Below are positions 50,889-58,263 of a stretch of 64,000 nt of DNA, piece after piece. The notes below the pieces were generated by a model. It was not told the DNA's origin. It ran no database searches and saw only the letters and a program-made list of their open reading frames with translations. A program made the translations under genes and the position numbers. Numbering within the stretch: the first letter of the stretch is position 1; every line of letters begins with the position of its first letter. The stretch comes from a virus. The stretch is taken from the IMG/VR virus record IMGVR_UViG_3300042544_003310, positions 62,001 through 126,000 of that record. One strand, given 5' to 3'.

Positions 50889-52151
50889 ATGTCTATCGCC
50901 AATGACGATTCAGCTATGACCAAGATCCGCAAGGCTCGATTGAAGTTGATGTTCACCCATCCTTTTTTCGGAACATTGGTCATGAACCTTCCGGTTAAGG
51001 ACGCAACTGATGCTGGATGGTGCCCGACTGCTGCGGTTGATGGTCGATATATCTACTACAACCGAAATTTCATCAACGACCTATCAGTTGATGAAGTGCT
51101 GTTTGTTTTTGCGCACGAGTGCTACCATTGTATCTTTGATCACTTTGGTCGACGCAGCCATCGTGATCCGCAGTGGTTTAACATGGCCAATGATTACGTT
51201 ATAAACGGCCTACTTGTGCAAGACAAGATTGGCAAAATGCCAGAAAAAAAGGTAGAAGTTAAAGACGCTGATGGCAAATCCACCCAGCGTGTTGGCCTCT
51301 ACGACAGCAAGTATCTGGGCTGGACGTCAGAAAAAGTCTATGACGACCTTGTAAAGCGCAAGGTGAAGAAACAGCTTACTCTCGACGTGCACATTGAGAT
51401 GGGCAAAGATGCCCAAAACTCAGATGGGCAAAAAAGCAACCAAGGCATTCCTGTTGAGATTGATGAGGAAAGCCTCAAACAGCTTCGAGCTGAGCTCAAA
51501 GACAAGGTTCTGCAAGCTGCCAATGCCTCTGCTGGAAATCTTCCAGCCAGCATTGCACGTCTTGTGGACCATCTTGTGGAGCCCAAGATCAACTGGCGTG
51601 ACTTCATTCGCGAGACTATTCAAAGCCAACTCACAAGCGACTACACCTACCGGCGCCCCAATCGTCGCCATCATGGTGGTGATGTGGTGTTTGCCAGCCT
51701 GGAGCGTGAGGAAACTGTGGATGTGGAGGTCAGCATTGACCAAAGCGGCAGCATCTCTGCTGACATGGCACGCGACTTTCTAAGTGAAGTTTTGGGGATA
51801 ACTTCACAATATGATAATTTCCGGCTTGCAGTCAGCACCTTTGATACCCGGCTCTATAATCGCCAGGAGTTTACTCCAGAAAACATTGAAGAGCTGCTGG
51901 AGTATGAGCCCATGGGTGGCGGCGGAACCGACATTTCTGTGGTTATTAGATCACTCAAGGAAATGAATGTTGAGCCCAAGGTATTGATCATCTTCACAGA
52001 TCTTGAATCAAGTGAGTTTGGCGAGCCCAATTTCTGTCCCGTTGTTTGGCTTGTCAACAATCCTTGGAACAAGAATATCGTTCCGCCGTTTGGTACCTGG
52101 GTGCGGTTCACAAAAGAAGAAGGGGTGGCTGAAACAGGAGATGCAGGCTAG
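50889..52151 (+). CDS. VWA-domain/metallopeptidase-like protein (DUF2201 type), MoxR partner
   Basis: 420 residues. The N-terminal domain has a zinc-protease-like HECYH (76-80) in 'VLFVFAHECYHCIFDHFG' and 'DYVINGLLV', as in DUF2201 proteins. The C-terminal VWA-like domain starts near residue 275 with the MIDAS motif 'VSIDQSGSIS' (D284-S288) and continues 'GGGGTDISVVIRSL' and 'VLIIFTDLESS'. This two-domain form normally stands next to a MoxR ATPase; here the partner is at 36.0 kb. A terminator follows, shared with the convergent HNH gene. Role unknown: possibly remodelling of a metalloprotein or virion complex. Confidence 0.88.
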   Translation: MSIANDDSAMTKIRKARLKLMFTHPFFGTLVMNLPVKDATDAGWCPTAAVDGRYIYYNRNFINDLSVDEVLFVFAHECYHCIFDHFGRRSHRDPQWFNMANDYVINGLLVQDKIGKMPEKKVEVKDADGKSTQRVGLYDSKYLGWTSEKVYDDLVKRKVKKQLTLDVHIEMGKDAQNSDGQKSNQGIPVEIDEESLKQLRAELKDKVLQAANASAGNLPASIARLVDHLVEPKINWRDFIRETIQSQLTSDYTYRRPNRRHHGGDVVFASLEREETVDVEVSIDQSGSISADMARDFLSEVLGITSQYDNFRLAVSTFDTRLYNRQEFTPENIEELLEYEPMGGGGTDISVVIRSLKEMNVEPKVLIIFTDLESSEFGEPNFCPVVWLVNNPWNKNIVPPFGTWVRFTKEEGVAETGDAG

Positions 52152-52162
52152 ATAATTGCCTC

Positions 52163-52192
52163 AATAGGCGGAAGTTATTTCCGCCTATTTTT
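52163..52192. terminator. Bidirectional terminator between VWA and HNH genes
   Basis: AATAGGCGGAA/TTCCGCCTATT (11 bp), 5-base loop, T-run. It overlaps the last codons of the minus-strand gene. Confidence 0.85.
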
Positions 52193-53110
52193 AGCACTTG
52201 CAGACATTTTTCTTTTTGACTCGTCAGAATGTTTGAGACCTTGTCTGCTTTCACTGATTTTCTTTTTTGTCTCATCCGAAAGCTTGCGACCTTTGTTATT
52301 TTCGCTGATTTTCCTTTTTGTTTCTTCAGATTGAGTTTTACCCTTTTTAATCTCGCTCATTTTCTGTTTTGACAAATCGCTGTGTTTCTTTCCTTTGAAC
52401 GGGTTAACCATTCCGTTGGTGTAATTCTGCTTGTTTTTTTGACGTGATTTTTCTTTTACTTCTTCGCTGCGCGGAATGCCACGGAGTTTACTGACCTTGC
52501 CCATATTGATTTGGGATAATAAGGCTCTAGTTTGCTCGGATACAATACGACCCTTCAATTTAGCTGCGCGTTTAGCCACTAATTCTAGTGGCTGTTTTTT
52601 ACCTTTCAAAGCTTCTGATCTTTTTCTATTGGACTCCTCTGAGGGAGTTCTGCCTTTGCTACTTTCTCCTATCTTCTTGCAGGTTTCTGGTGAATGTTTT
52701 CTGCCTGTCCTGACTTGTGATACCATCTTTCTGCACTTCTCATATAGAGATGCAGTAACAAAATGTGAATTTGTTCGATAACCTACCATATAATTCAGTG
52801 CATAAATCATTTTAGCTTTCGCTGAGTCAGTAGATACTATATAAATCAATAGTTGATGACATAACAAATGTTCTCTTGCTGTGAGGCGAACTAAATTCGA
52901 AGGGTCATTTGAATTTCCTTCAATCCATCCTCTTGTACCCTTCCGATTACGATGTAAAAAGAAAGAGTCAGGGACTATGTGATGTTGTTCTGTATACCCA
53001 ACAAGTTGACGAATTCTTGCTGATTCAATTATACTGTAATACCATTGAGTGTATTTGTTGTCTAAATACGGATGGTTGATAGGCAAAGATACCCTAGGCA
53101 ATAATTTCAT
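52175..53110 (-). CDS. HNH homing endonuclease with NUMOD3-type repeats
   Basis: 311 residues from the ATG at 53110, with AAGGAG upstream. The HNH nuclease core is 'GYTEQHHIVPDSFFL' and 'DPSNLVRLTAREHLLCHQLL'. It is followed by at least seven short DNA-binding repeats of the form 'GKKHSDLSKQKMSEIKKG' (NUMOD3). Free-standing homing enzymes like this are frequent in T4-like phages and cut cognate genes in competitors. It is not inside an intron that I can see. It lies alone on the minus strand between two plus-strand genes, as expected for an invader. Confidence 0.88.
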   Translation of the reverse strand: MKLLPRVSLPINHPYLDNKYTQWYYSIIESARIRQLVGYTEQHHIVPDSFFLHRNRKGTRGWIEGNSNDPSNLVRLTAREHLLCHQLLIYIVSTDSAKAKMIYALNYMVGYRTNSHFVTASLYEKCRKMVSQVRTGRKHSPETCKKIGESSKGRTPSEESNRKRSEALKGKKQPLELVAKRAAKLKGRIVSEQTRALLSQINMGKVSKLRGIPRSEEVKEKSRQKNKQNYTNGMVNPFKGKKHSDLSKQKMSEIKKGKTQSEETKRKISENNKGRKLSDETKKKISESRQGLKHSDESKRKMSASAKNRRK

Positions 53111-53180
53111 GCTGAATGCTCCTTCATAGCGTTTAGAGCGGTCGGAGAGGTTAGAGGCTCGCGGACCGCAATTGTATTTA

Positions 53181-53217
53181 GTGTCAATTTTGACACGTAC
53201 ACACATAATTGTACAAA
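53181..53217 (+). promoter_or_regulatory. Promoter TTGACA-N16-TACAAA in a GTGTCAA/TTGACAC palindrome
   Basis: -35 at 53190-53195 lies in the right arm of a perfect 7-bp inverted repeat with a 2-base centre (53181-53196). It serves the gene starting at 53225. Confidence 0.5.
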
Positions 53218-53224
53218 CTCTGCT

Positions 53225-53494
53225 ATGAGCACCAACATATCAACCCAACTTGAAGAACTGGCTGTGGGCATTGTCACCAGAGTCAGTGAAATGCTGTATG
53301 TGGCCAGCAAAGATCTTGAGCCCAGCAAGCGGGAAAAGATCGTAGAGATGATTGAAAACCAACTGCCTACAGTGGTTGTCAACACTCTCTTCCGAACAGA
53401 GGCTCTTCACACACCAAAAGGCATTGATCATCTCAGAGAGAATATCGAAGATTATTCAATGCAGTTCACACAAATGTTCATCAGGAACGATTGA
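53225..53494 (+). CDS. Small helical hypothetical protein
   Basis: 89 residues, all-helical and acidic, opening with an amphipathic helix ('QLEELAVGIVTRVSEML'). No motif recognised. First gene of the plus-strand unit after the HNH gene. Confidence 0.6.
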   Translation: MSTNISTQLEELAVGIVTRVSEMLYVASKDLEPSKREKIVEMIENQLPTVVVNTLFRTEALHTPKGIDHLRENIEDYSMQFTQMFIRND

Positions 53495-53556
53495 GCTTAA
53501 ATAGGGGTGTGACCCAACCCCTCACTGTTTGTCTCAAATTTCCACGAGACTGTTCC

Positions 53557-53817
53557 ATGACACTGCTAAGAATAGCAGTACTGGAAACTCAAATCACAAA
53601 CACATATGAAAATGTAGGTTTCCGCAAACAGGAAACAATTTATGACATTGACGTCACCATAGAGTTTAACTCAGTTGGTGACCAAATACATTGGGAATTT
53701 ACCAATTCCTCCTTGACACAAGTGGCTGGCATGTTATTTTGGCCCCATGAGCAAGAAAACAACAGCTTATTTTTCCATAGACATCGAAACCGATGGACCC
53801 TGTCCAGGACTCAATAG
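53557..53817 (+). CDS. Hypothetical protein
   Basis: 86 residues from the ATG at 53557; the frame is open to a TTG at 53491, so the start is uncertain. Strand-rich middle ('TIYDIDVTIEFNSVGDQIHW'). It overlaps the exonuclease gene by 71 bases, so its C-terminus may not be functional. Confidence 0.45.
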   Translation: MTLLRIAVLETQITNTYENVGFRKQETIYDIDVTIEFNSVGDQIHWEFTNSSLTQVAGMLFWPHEQENNSLFFHRHRNRWTLSRTQ

Positions 53818-54325
53818 TATGTTGAGCTTGGGTTGTGTGGCTTTTGATGAACAGGGCAACAATCTTGACACCTACTATGTGAACTTGAATCTGTTGCCTG
53901 AGGCCAAACCAGACCCCAAAACAATGGATTTCTGGGCACAACATCAAAAATATTATGATGAGACGCGAGTGTGGTGTCAAAGCCCAGAGGAGGCTATGCC
54001 CCATTTCAGTCAGTGGGTGGCAAGTTTTCCTGGTAGTCCAGTGGCAGTGTGCATGCCCAGTGGATTTGACTTCACTTGGGTGTATTACTATCTCATGCGT
54101 TTCACAGGGAAAAGTGTGTTCAGTTTCAGTGTGTTAGACATGAAGACCATGGCCATGTGCATGCTGCGGCTGCCTTACCGTGAGAGTGTGAAAAGGAATT
54201 GGCCACGACATTGGTTTAGCAAGTTGCCGCACACTCACAACGCTCTTGCAGATTCGCTCGAGCAGGCTGAGACCTTCAAACTCATGCTGAAGGATTTGAT
54301 GGGAAGTGATGATGAGAAAGCTTGA
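53747..54325 (+). CDS. DEDDh 3'-5' exonuclease
   Basis: 192 residues. Exo I 'YFSIDIETDGPCPGLN', a central 'FDFTWVYYYLMRF' (Exo II region) and Exo III 'HTHNALADSLEQAE' (His and Asp five apart) define the DnaQ-like fold. The closest types are small phage and plasmid exonucleases that act on RNA or DNA ends. It may serve in nucleotide salvage or proofreading in trans. The stop overlaps the first of the three tandem paralogues. Confidence 0.85.
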   Translation: MSKKTTAYFSIDIETDGPCPGLNSMLSLGCVAFDEQGNNLDTYYVNLNLLPEAKPDPKTMDFWAQHQKYYDETRVWCQSPEEAMPHFSQWVASFPGSPVAVCMPSGFDFTWVYYYLMRFTGKSVFSFSVLDMKTMAMCMLRLPYRESVKRNWPRHWFSKLPHTHNALADSLEQAETFKLMLKDLMGSDDEKA

Positions 54326-54608
54326 CCGATGGCAGTGCATTGATGCTGGTGGGCACTGGCGCTACCCATTAGCCGACAATTTCCTCAACCATCATTTGGA
54401 GAACATTTTCCACCAGTATGGTGGTCGCAAAGGGTGGCTACAACACTATTTTCCTGAACTTTGGTGTTGGCTAGAGTTGAATGTGCCGCATTATGAGTGG
54501 GATATAGGCTACAAGATACCTTTTGAAACCCTTGATTTGTTGCTGGTCTATAATGTGAGACCTCTGTTTGAAGCTGCCTGGGAGGATCAGATCCTTGACA
54601 CCGTTTGA
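54312..54608 (+). CDS. Tandem paralogue 1 of 3 (unknown family)
   Basis: 98 residues; ATGs at 54309 and 54312. Shared plan with the next two genes: 'MRKLDRW' start, 'RYPLADNF', 'YFPELWCWLELN', acidic-Trp, then a C-terminal 'PLFEAAWED'. No known function. The start overlaps the exonuclease stop. Confidence 0.65.
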   Translation: MRKLDRWQCIDAGGHWRYPLADNFLNHHLENIFHQYGGRKGWLQHYFPELWCWLELNVPHYEWDIGYKIPFETLDLLLVYNVRPLFEAAWEDQILDTV

Positions 54609-54900
54609 CTACAACCCCCCTTATAGTCGAGGAGATGGTGTGTTTGTGTATCCATTGGCTAACAATCTCACCAAACATGAAAAAGTCCTGGCTACAAGGA
54701 ACGCACACTCAAGACTTCTGTTGTTTCAAGAAAATTTCCCTGATCTCTATACCTGGTGTATCTTGAATTTAGATGGTGAAGAGTGGGACTTAGTGACTGC
54801 CTGGGACACAAGCACCAATTGGCAATTTGAGCTGCTGTTGGGAGAAAGGGCCTTTGAGAGATTTCAAGCTGCTTGGGGAGAAGATGATGAGGCAGCTTGA
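54595..54900 (+). CDS. Tandem paralogue 2 of 3
   Basis: 101 residues from a TTG at 54595 (GGGAGG upstream). It has 'FVYPLANNLTKHEK', 'ENFPDLYTWCILNLDGEEW' and 'RAFERFQAAWGED', closely parallel to its neighbours. Its two ends overlap theirs by 14 bases each. Confidence 0.7.
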   Translation: MTPFDYNPPYSRGDGVFVYPLANNLTKHEKVLATRNAHSRLLLFQENFPDLYTWCILNLDGEEWDLVTAWDTSTNWQFELLLGERAFERFQAAWGEDDEAA

Positions 54901-55198
54901 TCCCATTCGTGCCACTCGGCGTTTTGCCAATGGTTTTTTCTATACTCTCTCTGATGATCTTGATGAGAATGAAACAACACAAGTTACTAAAGATGAAACT
55001 GAGAGAATGCGGTTTTTCCAGACACATTGGCCTGATCTCTACACCTGGCTGATGTTGAACAGTAATGAGGAACACTTGAGTTTGTATTACAGAGGGATCT
55101 ATCCCAATGTGAGTTTTATATTGGCAATCTATTTTGATGATGCACTCTATTTCAACAGTGCATTCAGGAATCGAATAGAGTTTGTAGATATACTATAA
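54887..55198 (+). CDS. Tandem paralogue 3 of 3
   Basis: 103 residues from the ATG at 54887. It begins 'MRQLDPIR', like paralogue 1, and has 'FFYTLSDDLDENE', 'THWPDLYTWLMLN' and 'YFNSAFRNR'. The junction GATGATGAG preceding the start is the same as that of paralogue 1, a trace of the duplication. Confidence 0.7.
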   Translation: MRQLDPIRATRRFANGFFYTLSDDLDENETTQVTKDETERMRFFQTHWPDLYTWLMLNSNEEHLSLYYRGIYPNVSFILAIYFDDALYFNSAFRNRIEFVDIL

Positions 55199-55400
55199 AC
55201 ACCTGATTATACAATTGGGTATTTCCTGGTTGGCTCAGAGAACATACTCTCCCTGAGCAAGTCAGGGAGATAAAAGCTTTCCCGGCAGTACGCAGAGACT
55301 GGGTTTTGATGCTGTATGTCTACAGAAGTGGTTACTCGGTACTTCTTGATCCTTGGGGATCCACATCCTATCTCGAACAAAAATTGTTCAGTAGCGGCAA
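55199..55400 (+). other. Gene-poor stretch with a possible coding remnant
   Basis: A frame open from 55206 reads 'VFPGWLREHTLPEQVREI' and 'RRDWVLMLYVYRSGYSVLLD', which looks protein-like, but it has no start codon before the TTG/ATG near 55306 and runs through the following hairpin. It is probably a decayed gene or a missed start. Confidence 0.3.
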
Positions 55401-55434
55401 AAAACTGGAGGAGACCCAATCAACCTCCAGTTTT
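55401..55434 (+). terminator. Hairpin, probable terminator
   Basis: 11-bp stem AAAACTGGAGG/CCTCCAGTTTT, 12-base loop; the right arm supplies four T's. Confidence 0.6.
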
Positions 55435-55448
55435 CCTGATCGTTGTCA

Positions 55449-55565
55449 ATGCACAGACAGAGCGATCCATTTGAACACAGTGCCTCACACTGCGAAGATG
55501 ATTTGAGCCTATTCTGTGACTGGGCTTGTTATTCCGGGTTCGCGCTGGAGAGTTTCTTTGCATAA
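55449..55565 (+). CDS. Possible small ORF, Cys/His/acidic
   Basis: 38 codons from an ATG. It reads as an acidic, Cys-containing peptide ('SHCEDDLSLFCDWACYSGF'). No ribosome site. Its frame gives way to another open frame (55526-55744, 'TDLFAFLTGHLSLPPADA'), so the pair could be one gene broken by a frameshift. Confidence 0.3.
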   Translation: MHRQSDPFEHSASHCEDDLSLFCDWACYSGFALESFFA

Positions 55566-55744
55566 CAGACAGCGGTGCTTCCCGGTCCGGTGGGCAGAGT
55601 TCCACCGACTTGTTTGCGTTCCTGACAGGTCACCTGTCCCTTCCGCCAGCGGATGCCATTTACCGCCATATCAATACTGCTGTTGCTCATATGTTAAGCT
55701 CCAAGGCGCATTCATGCTATCAAAATCACCAACTTTTCTGTTGA
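55526..55744 (+). CDS. Possible small ORF overlapping the preceding one
   Basis: 72 codons from a TTG. The middle and C-terminal part ('AIYRHINTAVAHMLSSKAHS') looks like an amphipathic helix. A third frame is also open here, so coding cannot be decided by eye. Confidence 0.3.
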   Translation: MLFRVRAGEFLCITDSGASRSGGQSSTDLFAFLTGHLSLPPADAIYRHINTAVAHMLSSKAHSCYQNHQLFC

Positions 55745-55792
55745 CTTGGTAGGAGAGTGTTATATTGTTGAGTCAATGAGAAAGGACTCCAA

Positions 55793-56152
55793 TTGAATAT
55801 AGTGGCCTTATTTTTGTCAGTGTTCTTTTGGTCACAAGTGGCTATAATGGCCATTTGTGTGGGCCTCATGCTTCCCCTGATAATTTGGTATGAGTGGCGC
55901 AAGGGCAACGATCTCACATATGAACAGTTTTTCAAACTGTTGATTTTGTTCTCTGCAATGGGCGCCACCGGACTTGGGTTGGTATTGTTGGCGCTTATCT
56001 TGTGGAAATTTCCACCAGACAGTGTGGAATTGTTGGGCCAATATCAACCCAACAGCATTTACGAGCCAGTTGGCTCTCAAACCCTTATGCTGCCAGGCAG
56101 CCGGAGTGCCAAAACAATGCGAGCATTGCTTAGCTCAAGTGAGGATTCTTGA
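55793..56152 (+). CDS. Two-helix membrane protein with GSRSAKT tail, copy 1
   Basis: 119 residues from a TTG at 55793 (AAAGGAC ribosome site). Two long membrane helices (residues 3-30 and 47-72) flank a charged loop 'WYEWRKGNDLTYEQFFKLL'. The C-terminal tail ends 'LPGSRSAKTMRALLSS'. The same tail motif ends the next protein. Unknown function; inner-membrane location predicted. Confidence 0.7.
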   Translation: MNIVALFLSVFFWSQVAIMAICVGLMLPLIIWYEWRKGNDLTYEQFFKLLILFSAMGATGLGLVLLALILWKFPPDSVELLGQYQPNSIYEPVGSQTLMLPGSRSAKTMRALLSSSEDS

Positions 56153-56154
56153 AC

Positions 56155-56445
56155 ATGGACGCAGTTATTTTTTGGATAGTAATGTATTTTGGAACAGGTT
56201 TCTTAGTTGGAGTGATAGGTGGAGCTGTTTCAATTTGGGAAAAATGGCGGCAAGGCGATGATGTACTGCTATGCGATCTCTTTGATCTCGTTGGGGCAAT
56301 GATGGTATGCTTGTTCGTATGGCCGGCCGTAATCTGGATGGTGATTGTAGACGTCACAAAAAGCAAGTTCAAAATCAACAAAAACAGCGTTGTGCTCAAA
56401 GGTAGCAGGAGTGCCAAAACCTATCGAGCATTGACTGAGGAATAG
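56155..56445 (+). CDS. Two-helix membrane protein with GSRSAKT tail, copy 2
   Basis: 96 residues from the ATG at 56155. Same plan as the preceding gene: helix 1 (about 5-29), loop 'EKWRQGDDVLLCDLFDLV', helix 2 (about 48-68), tail 'LKGSRSAKTYRALTEE'. The two have diverged except in the loop and tail, so those parts are probably the functional ones. Confidence 0.7.
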   Translation: MDAVIFWIVMYFGTGFLVGVIGGAVSIWEKWRQGDDVLLCDLFDLVGAMMVCLFVWPAVIWMVIVDVTKSKFKINKNSVVLKGSRSAKTYRALTEE

Positions 56446-56457
56446 CTTAAATATCTC

Positions 56458-57057
56458 ATGAAGATAAATGAGATCACACAACGCATAGTTTGGCACAGCA
56501 GCCATGTTCCTGATATTCAAGAGTTTAGGTTTTTAACACATCTTGGAACCTGGGCTGCTGCTGTTGAACGTGCGTTGCAAAAAGATTTTTATACCGACAT
56601 GCTCATGGCCGATCTGGGCCCAAAAACCTACATGTATCAAGTCAACATAGATGCCTGTGAGCGAGGCATTAGAATCAAGGACGATCCTGATTATGGTGAT
56701 CCCTGGGATCACATTGCCTACAACTGGGATCGCATGCCAACGGAAATACAAACCAACATATCAAAAGATGCTCCTTATCATGAGCTGGCAGAAAAGCTTC
56801 CTGATATGTTCAAAAGCCTAGGCATTGACTATCTTTGGTACTACAACCGAATTGAAAGTCCACGCAGCAAAAGCTATATTGCACTCAACCCCAAATGTTT
56901 CAAAATAATAGACATTCATGCATACGCTCCGCGCGAGCTACTTTTAGCTGATCCGAGAGTGATTGATTTACAGGTAAGGCGCGGAATGTGGGCCAAATCA
57001 ACAGCTCAGAAAATCAAAAGCATCCTTCGAGCCCGAGACCCAAACATCAAATTTTAG
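56458..57057 (+). CDS. ART-fold-like small protein
   Basis: 199 residues. 'IVWHSSHVPDIQEF' then 'FLTHLGTWAAAVERAL' and 'YMYQVNIDACERGIRIKDD' follow the 'YHgs....i..F...THfGT..aA' pattern of a phage ADP-ribosyltransferase-like family, with His in the first strand. It resembles a free-standing version of modules in the giant genes at 4.8-11.4 kb, and begins 'MKINEI', like their 'MKLNDL' and 'MKLVDI' starts. Activity is not proven. Confidence 0.55.
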   Translation: MKINEITQRIVWHSSHVPDIQEFRFLTHLGTWAAAVERALQKDFYTDMLMADLGPKTYMYQVNIDACERGIRIKDDPDYGDPWDHIAYNWDRMPTEIQTNISKDAPYHELAEKLPDMFKSLGIDYLWYYNRIESPRSKSYIALNPKCFKIIDIHAYAPRELLLADPRVIDLQVRRGMWAKSTAQKIKSILRARDPNIKF

Positions 57058-57058
57058 G

Positions 57059-57086
57059 TTGACTCTAGTGTAAACTTTGTTACTGT
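57059..57086 (+). promoter_or_regulatory. Possible promoter TTGACT-N16-TACTGT
   Basis: Followed by short AGTAAC tandem repeats (57087-57106) before the ATG at 57118. Confidence 0.45.
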
Positions 57087-57117
57087 AGTAACAGTAACAG
57101 TAACAGGAACATTTCAC

Positions 57118-57303
57118 ATGTTTGACCATAAGCAACAAGTTTTAGCTGCACTCGAGGCAGCACGAGCGAGAATTGATTCAGAGGATTGGCATGGAGAATG
57201 TGTATGCCTTCACAGGACACTAGGACGATGCCCTTGCCATGAGGATCATCAAACTCTGTTGATTCAGTTGGAAGCTGCCATCAAAACCATGCAAACTGTT
57301 TGA
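57118..57303 (+). CDS. Small Cys/His-rich protein
   Basis: 61 residues: two helices around 'ECVCLHRTLGRCPCHEDH', a compact four-Cys/three-His group likely to bind zinc. Unknown role. It is the first gene of a unit with the nucleotidyltransferase that follows. Confidence 0.6.
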   Translation: MFDHKQQVLAALEAARARIDSEDWHGECVCLHRTLGRCPCHEDHQTLLIQLEAAIKTMQTV

Positions 57304-57315
57304 CAGGAGACTGGG

Positions 57316-58203
57316 ATGCTGCTGCACACATTAGTTGACCGAAAACTCATACACCCGCCCAAGTGGTTGCCCGACAACACTCAATTTCTGGGCTATGCTG
57401 GTAGTGCTGCCTATGGTGTCAGCAACGACACGAGTGACATGGACTGCTTTGGCTTCTGCATCCCGCCCCGTGAGATTGTGTTCCCCTTCACCGACGGCGG
57501 CAGGGTGTATGGCTTTGGCACACAGGAACAGCGGTTTCGAGTGTGGAGCGAGCATCACATTCAGCTGCCGGATCAACGGAAAGAGTTGGACTTTTCTATT
57601 TATAATATCGTTGATTTTATGCAACTGGCGATGGAAAATAATCCAAATGTTTTGGACGTTCTCTTTCTTCCCCGCCGCTGCATTCTCCACAGCACCAAAA
57701 TCGCAGAGCATGTGAGAGAGCATAGGAAAGAGTTCCTCCACAAAGGAGCTATGGGAAAACTTCGGGGATACGCATTTTCACAAATTTCAAAAATTCGCAA
57801 CAAAACCAACAGCAGCAATCCCAAAAGAGCTGCCACTATTGCTGAACACGGATGGGATCTGAAGTTTGGAGTGCATGTAGTGAGGCTCATGCTGCAATGC
57901 GAGCAGATCCTGGTAGAGCATGACCTTGACATTGAGCGCAACAGCGAGGTGCTCAAGAGCATTCGGCGAGGTGAGTGGACACTAGAGCAGCTGGACAGTT
58001 GGTTTGATGTCAAGGAAAAATCTCTAGAGACACTACATGCCAACAGCACGTTGCGAGATAAGCCAGATGAGAAGAGGATCAAACATCTACTTCTTGACTG
58101 TTTGTCAATGCACTATGGCCCTCTCACCACCGGTGTCAAGCGAGAAACTGGTGTTGATCAACTGGTAAATGAGCTGCAAACTGTGCTGGATAGATATCGA
58201 TAA
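57316..58203 (+). CDS. nrdC.11: Nucleotidyltransferase, T4 NrdC.11-like (RlaP family)
   Basis: 295 residues. The pol-beta-type signature 'GYAGSAAYGVSNDTSDMDCF' (G-S-x-A-Y-G...D-x-D) plus 'LDFSIYNIVDFMQLAMENNP' is that of the RlaP/YcgL-type nucleotidyltransferase family (Pfam PF10127), to which T4 NrdC.11 belongs. Substrate unknown. Well-formed over its whole length, including 'RGYAFSQISKIRNK' and a helical C-terminus. Normal T4-like early gene. Confidence 0.85.
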   Translation: MLLHTLVDRKLIHPPKWLPDNTQFLGYAGSAAYGVSNDTSDMDCFGFCIPPREIVFPFTDGGRVYGFGTQEQRFRVWSEHHIQLPDQRKELDFSIYNIVDFMQLAMENNPNVLDVLFLPRRCILHSTKIAEHVREHRKEFLHKGAMGKLRGYAFSQISKIRNKTNSSNPKRAATIAEHGWDLKFGVHVVRLMLQCEQILVEHDLDIERNSEVLKSIRRGEWTLEQLDSWFDVKEKSLETLHANSTLRDKPDEKRIKHLLLDCLSMHYGPLTTGVKRETGVDQLVNELQTVLDRYR

Positions 58204-58209
58204 GGTCTA

Positions 58210-58239
58210 GGTTGACAAGATCGTCAACCGTGCTATATT
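58210..58239 (+). promoter_or_regulatory. Strong promoter TTGACA-N16-TATATT with GGTTGAC palindrome
   Basis: -35 at 58212-58217 and -10 at 58234-58239. The -35 lies in the arm of GGTTGAC-N6-GTCAACC (58210-58229). ATG at 58264 with an AAAGGAG ribosome site. Confidence 0.8.
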
Positions 58240-58263
58240 CCCTACACAAAAAAGGAGCCACAC

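Noticed and set aside
55540-55570. GGGTTCGCGC, looking like a tRNA T-loop
   Set aside because: The flanking bases do not pair as a T-stem and no D or anticodon arm can be drawn. No tRNA was found elsewhere either.
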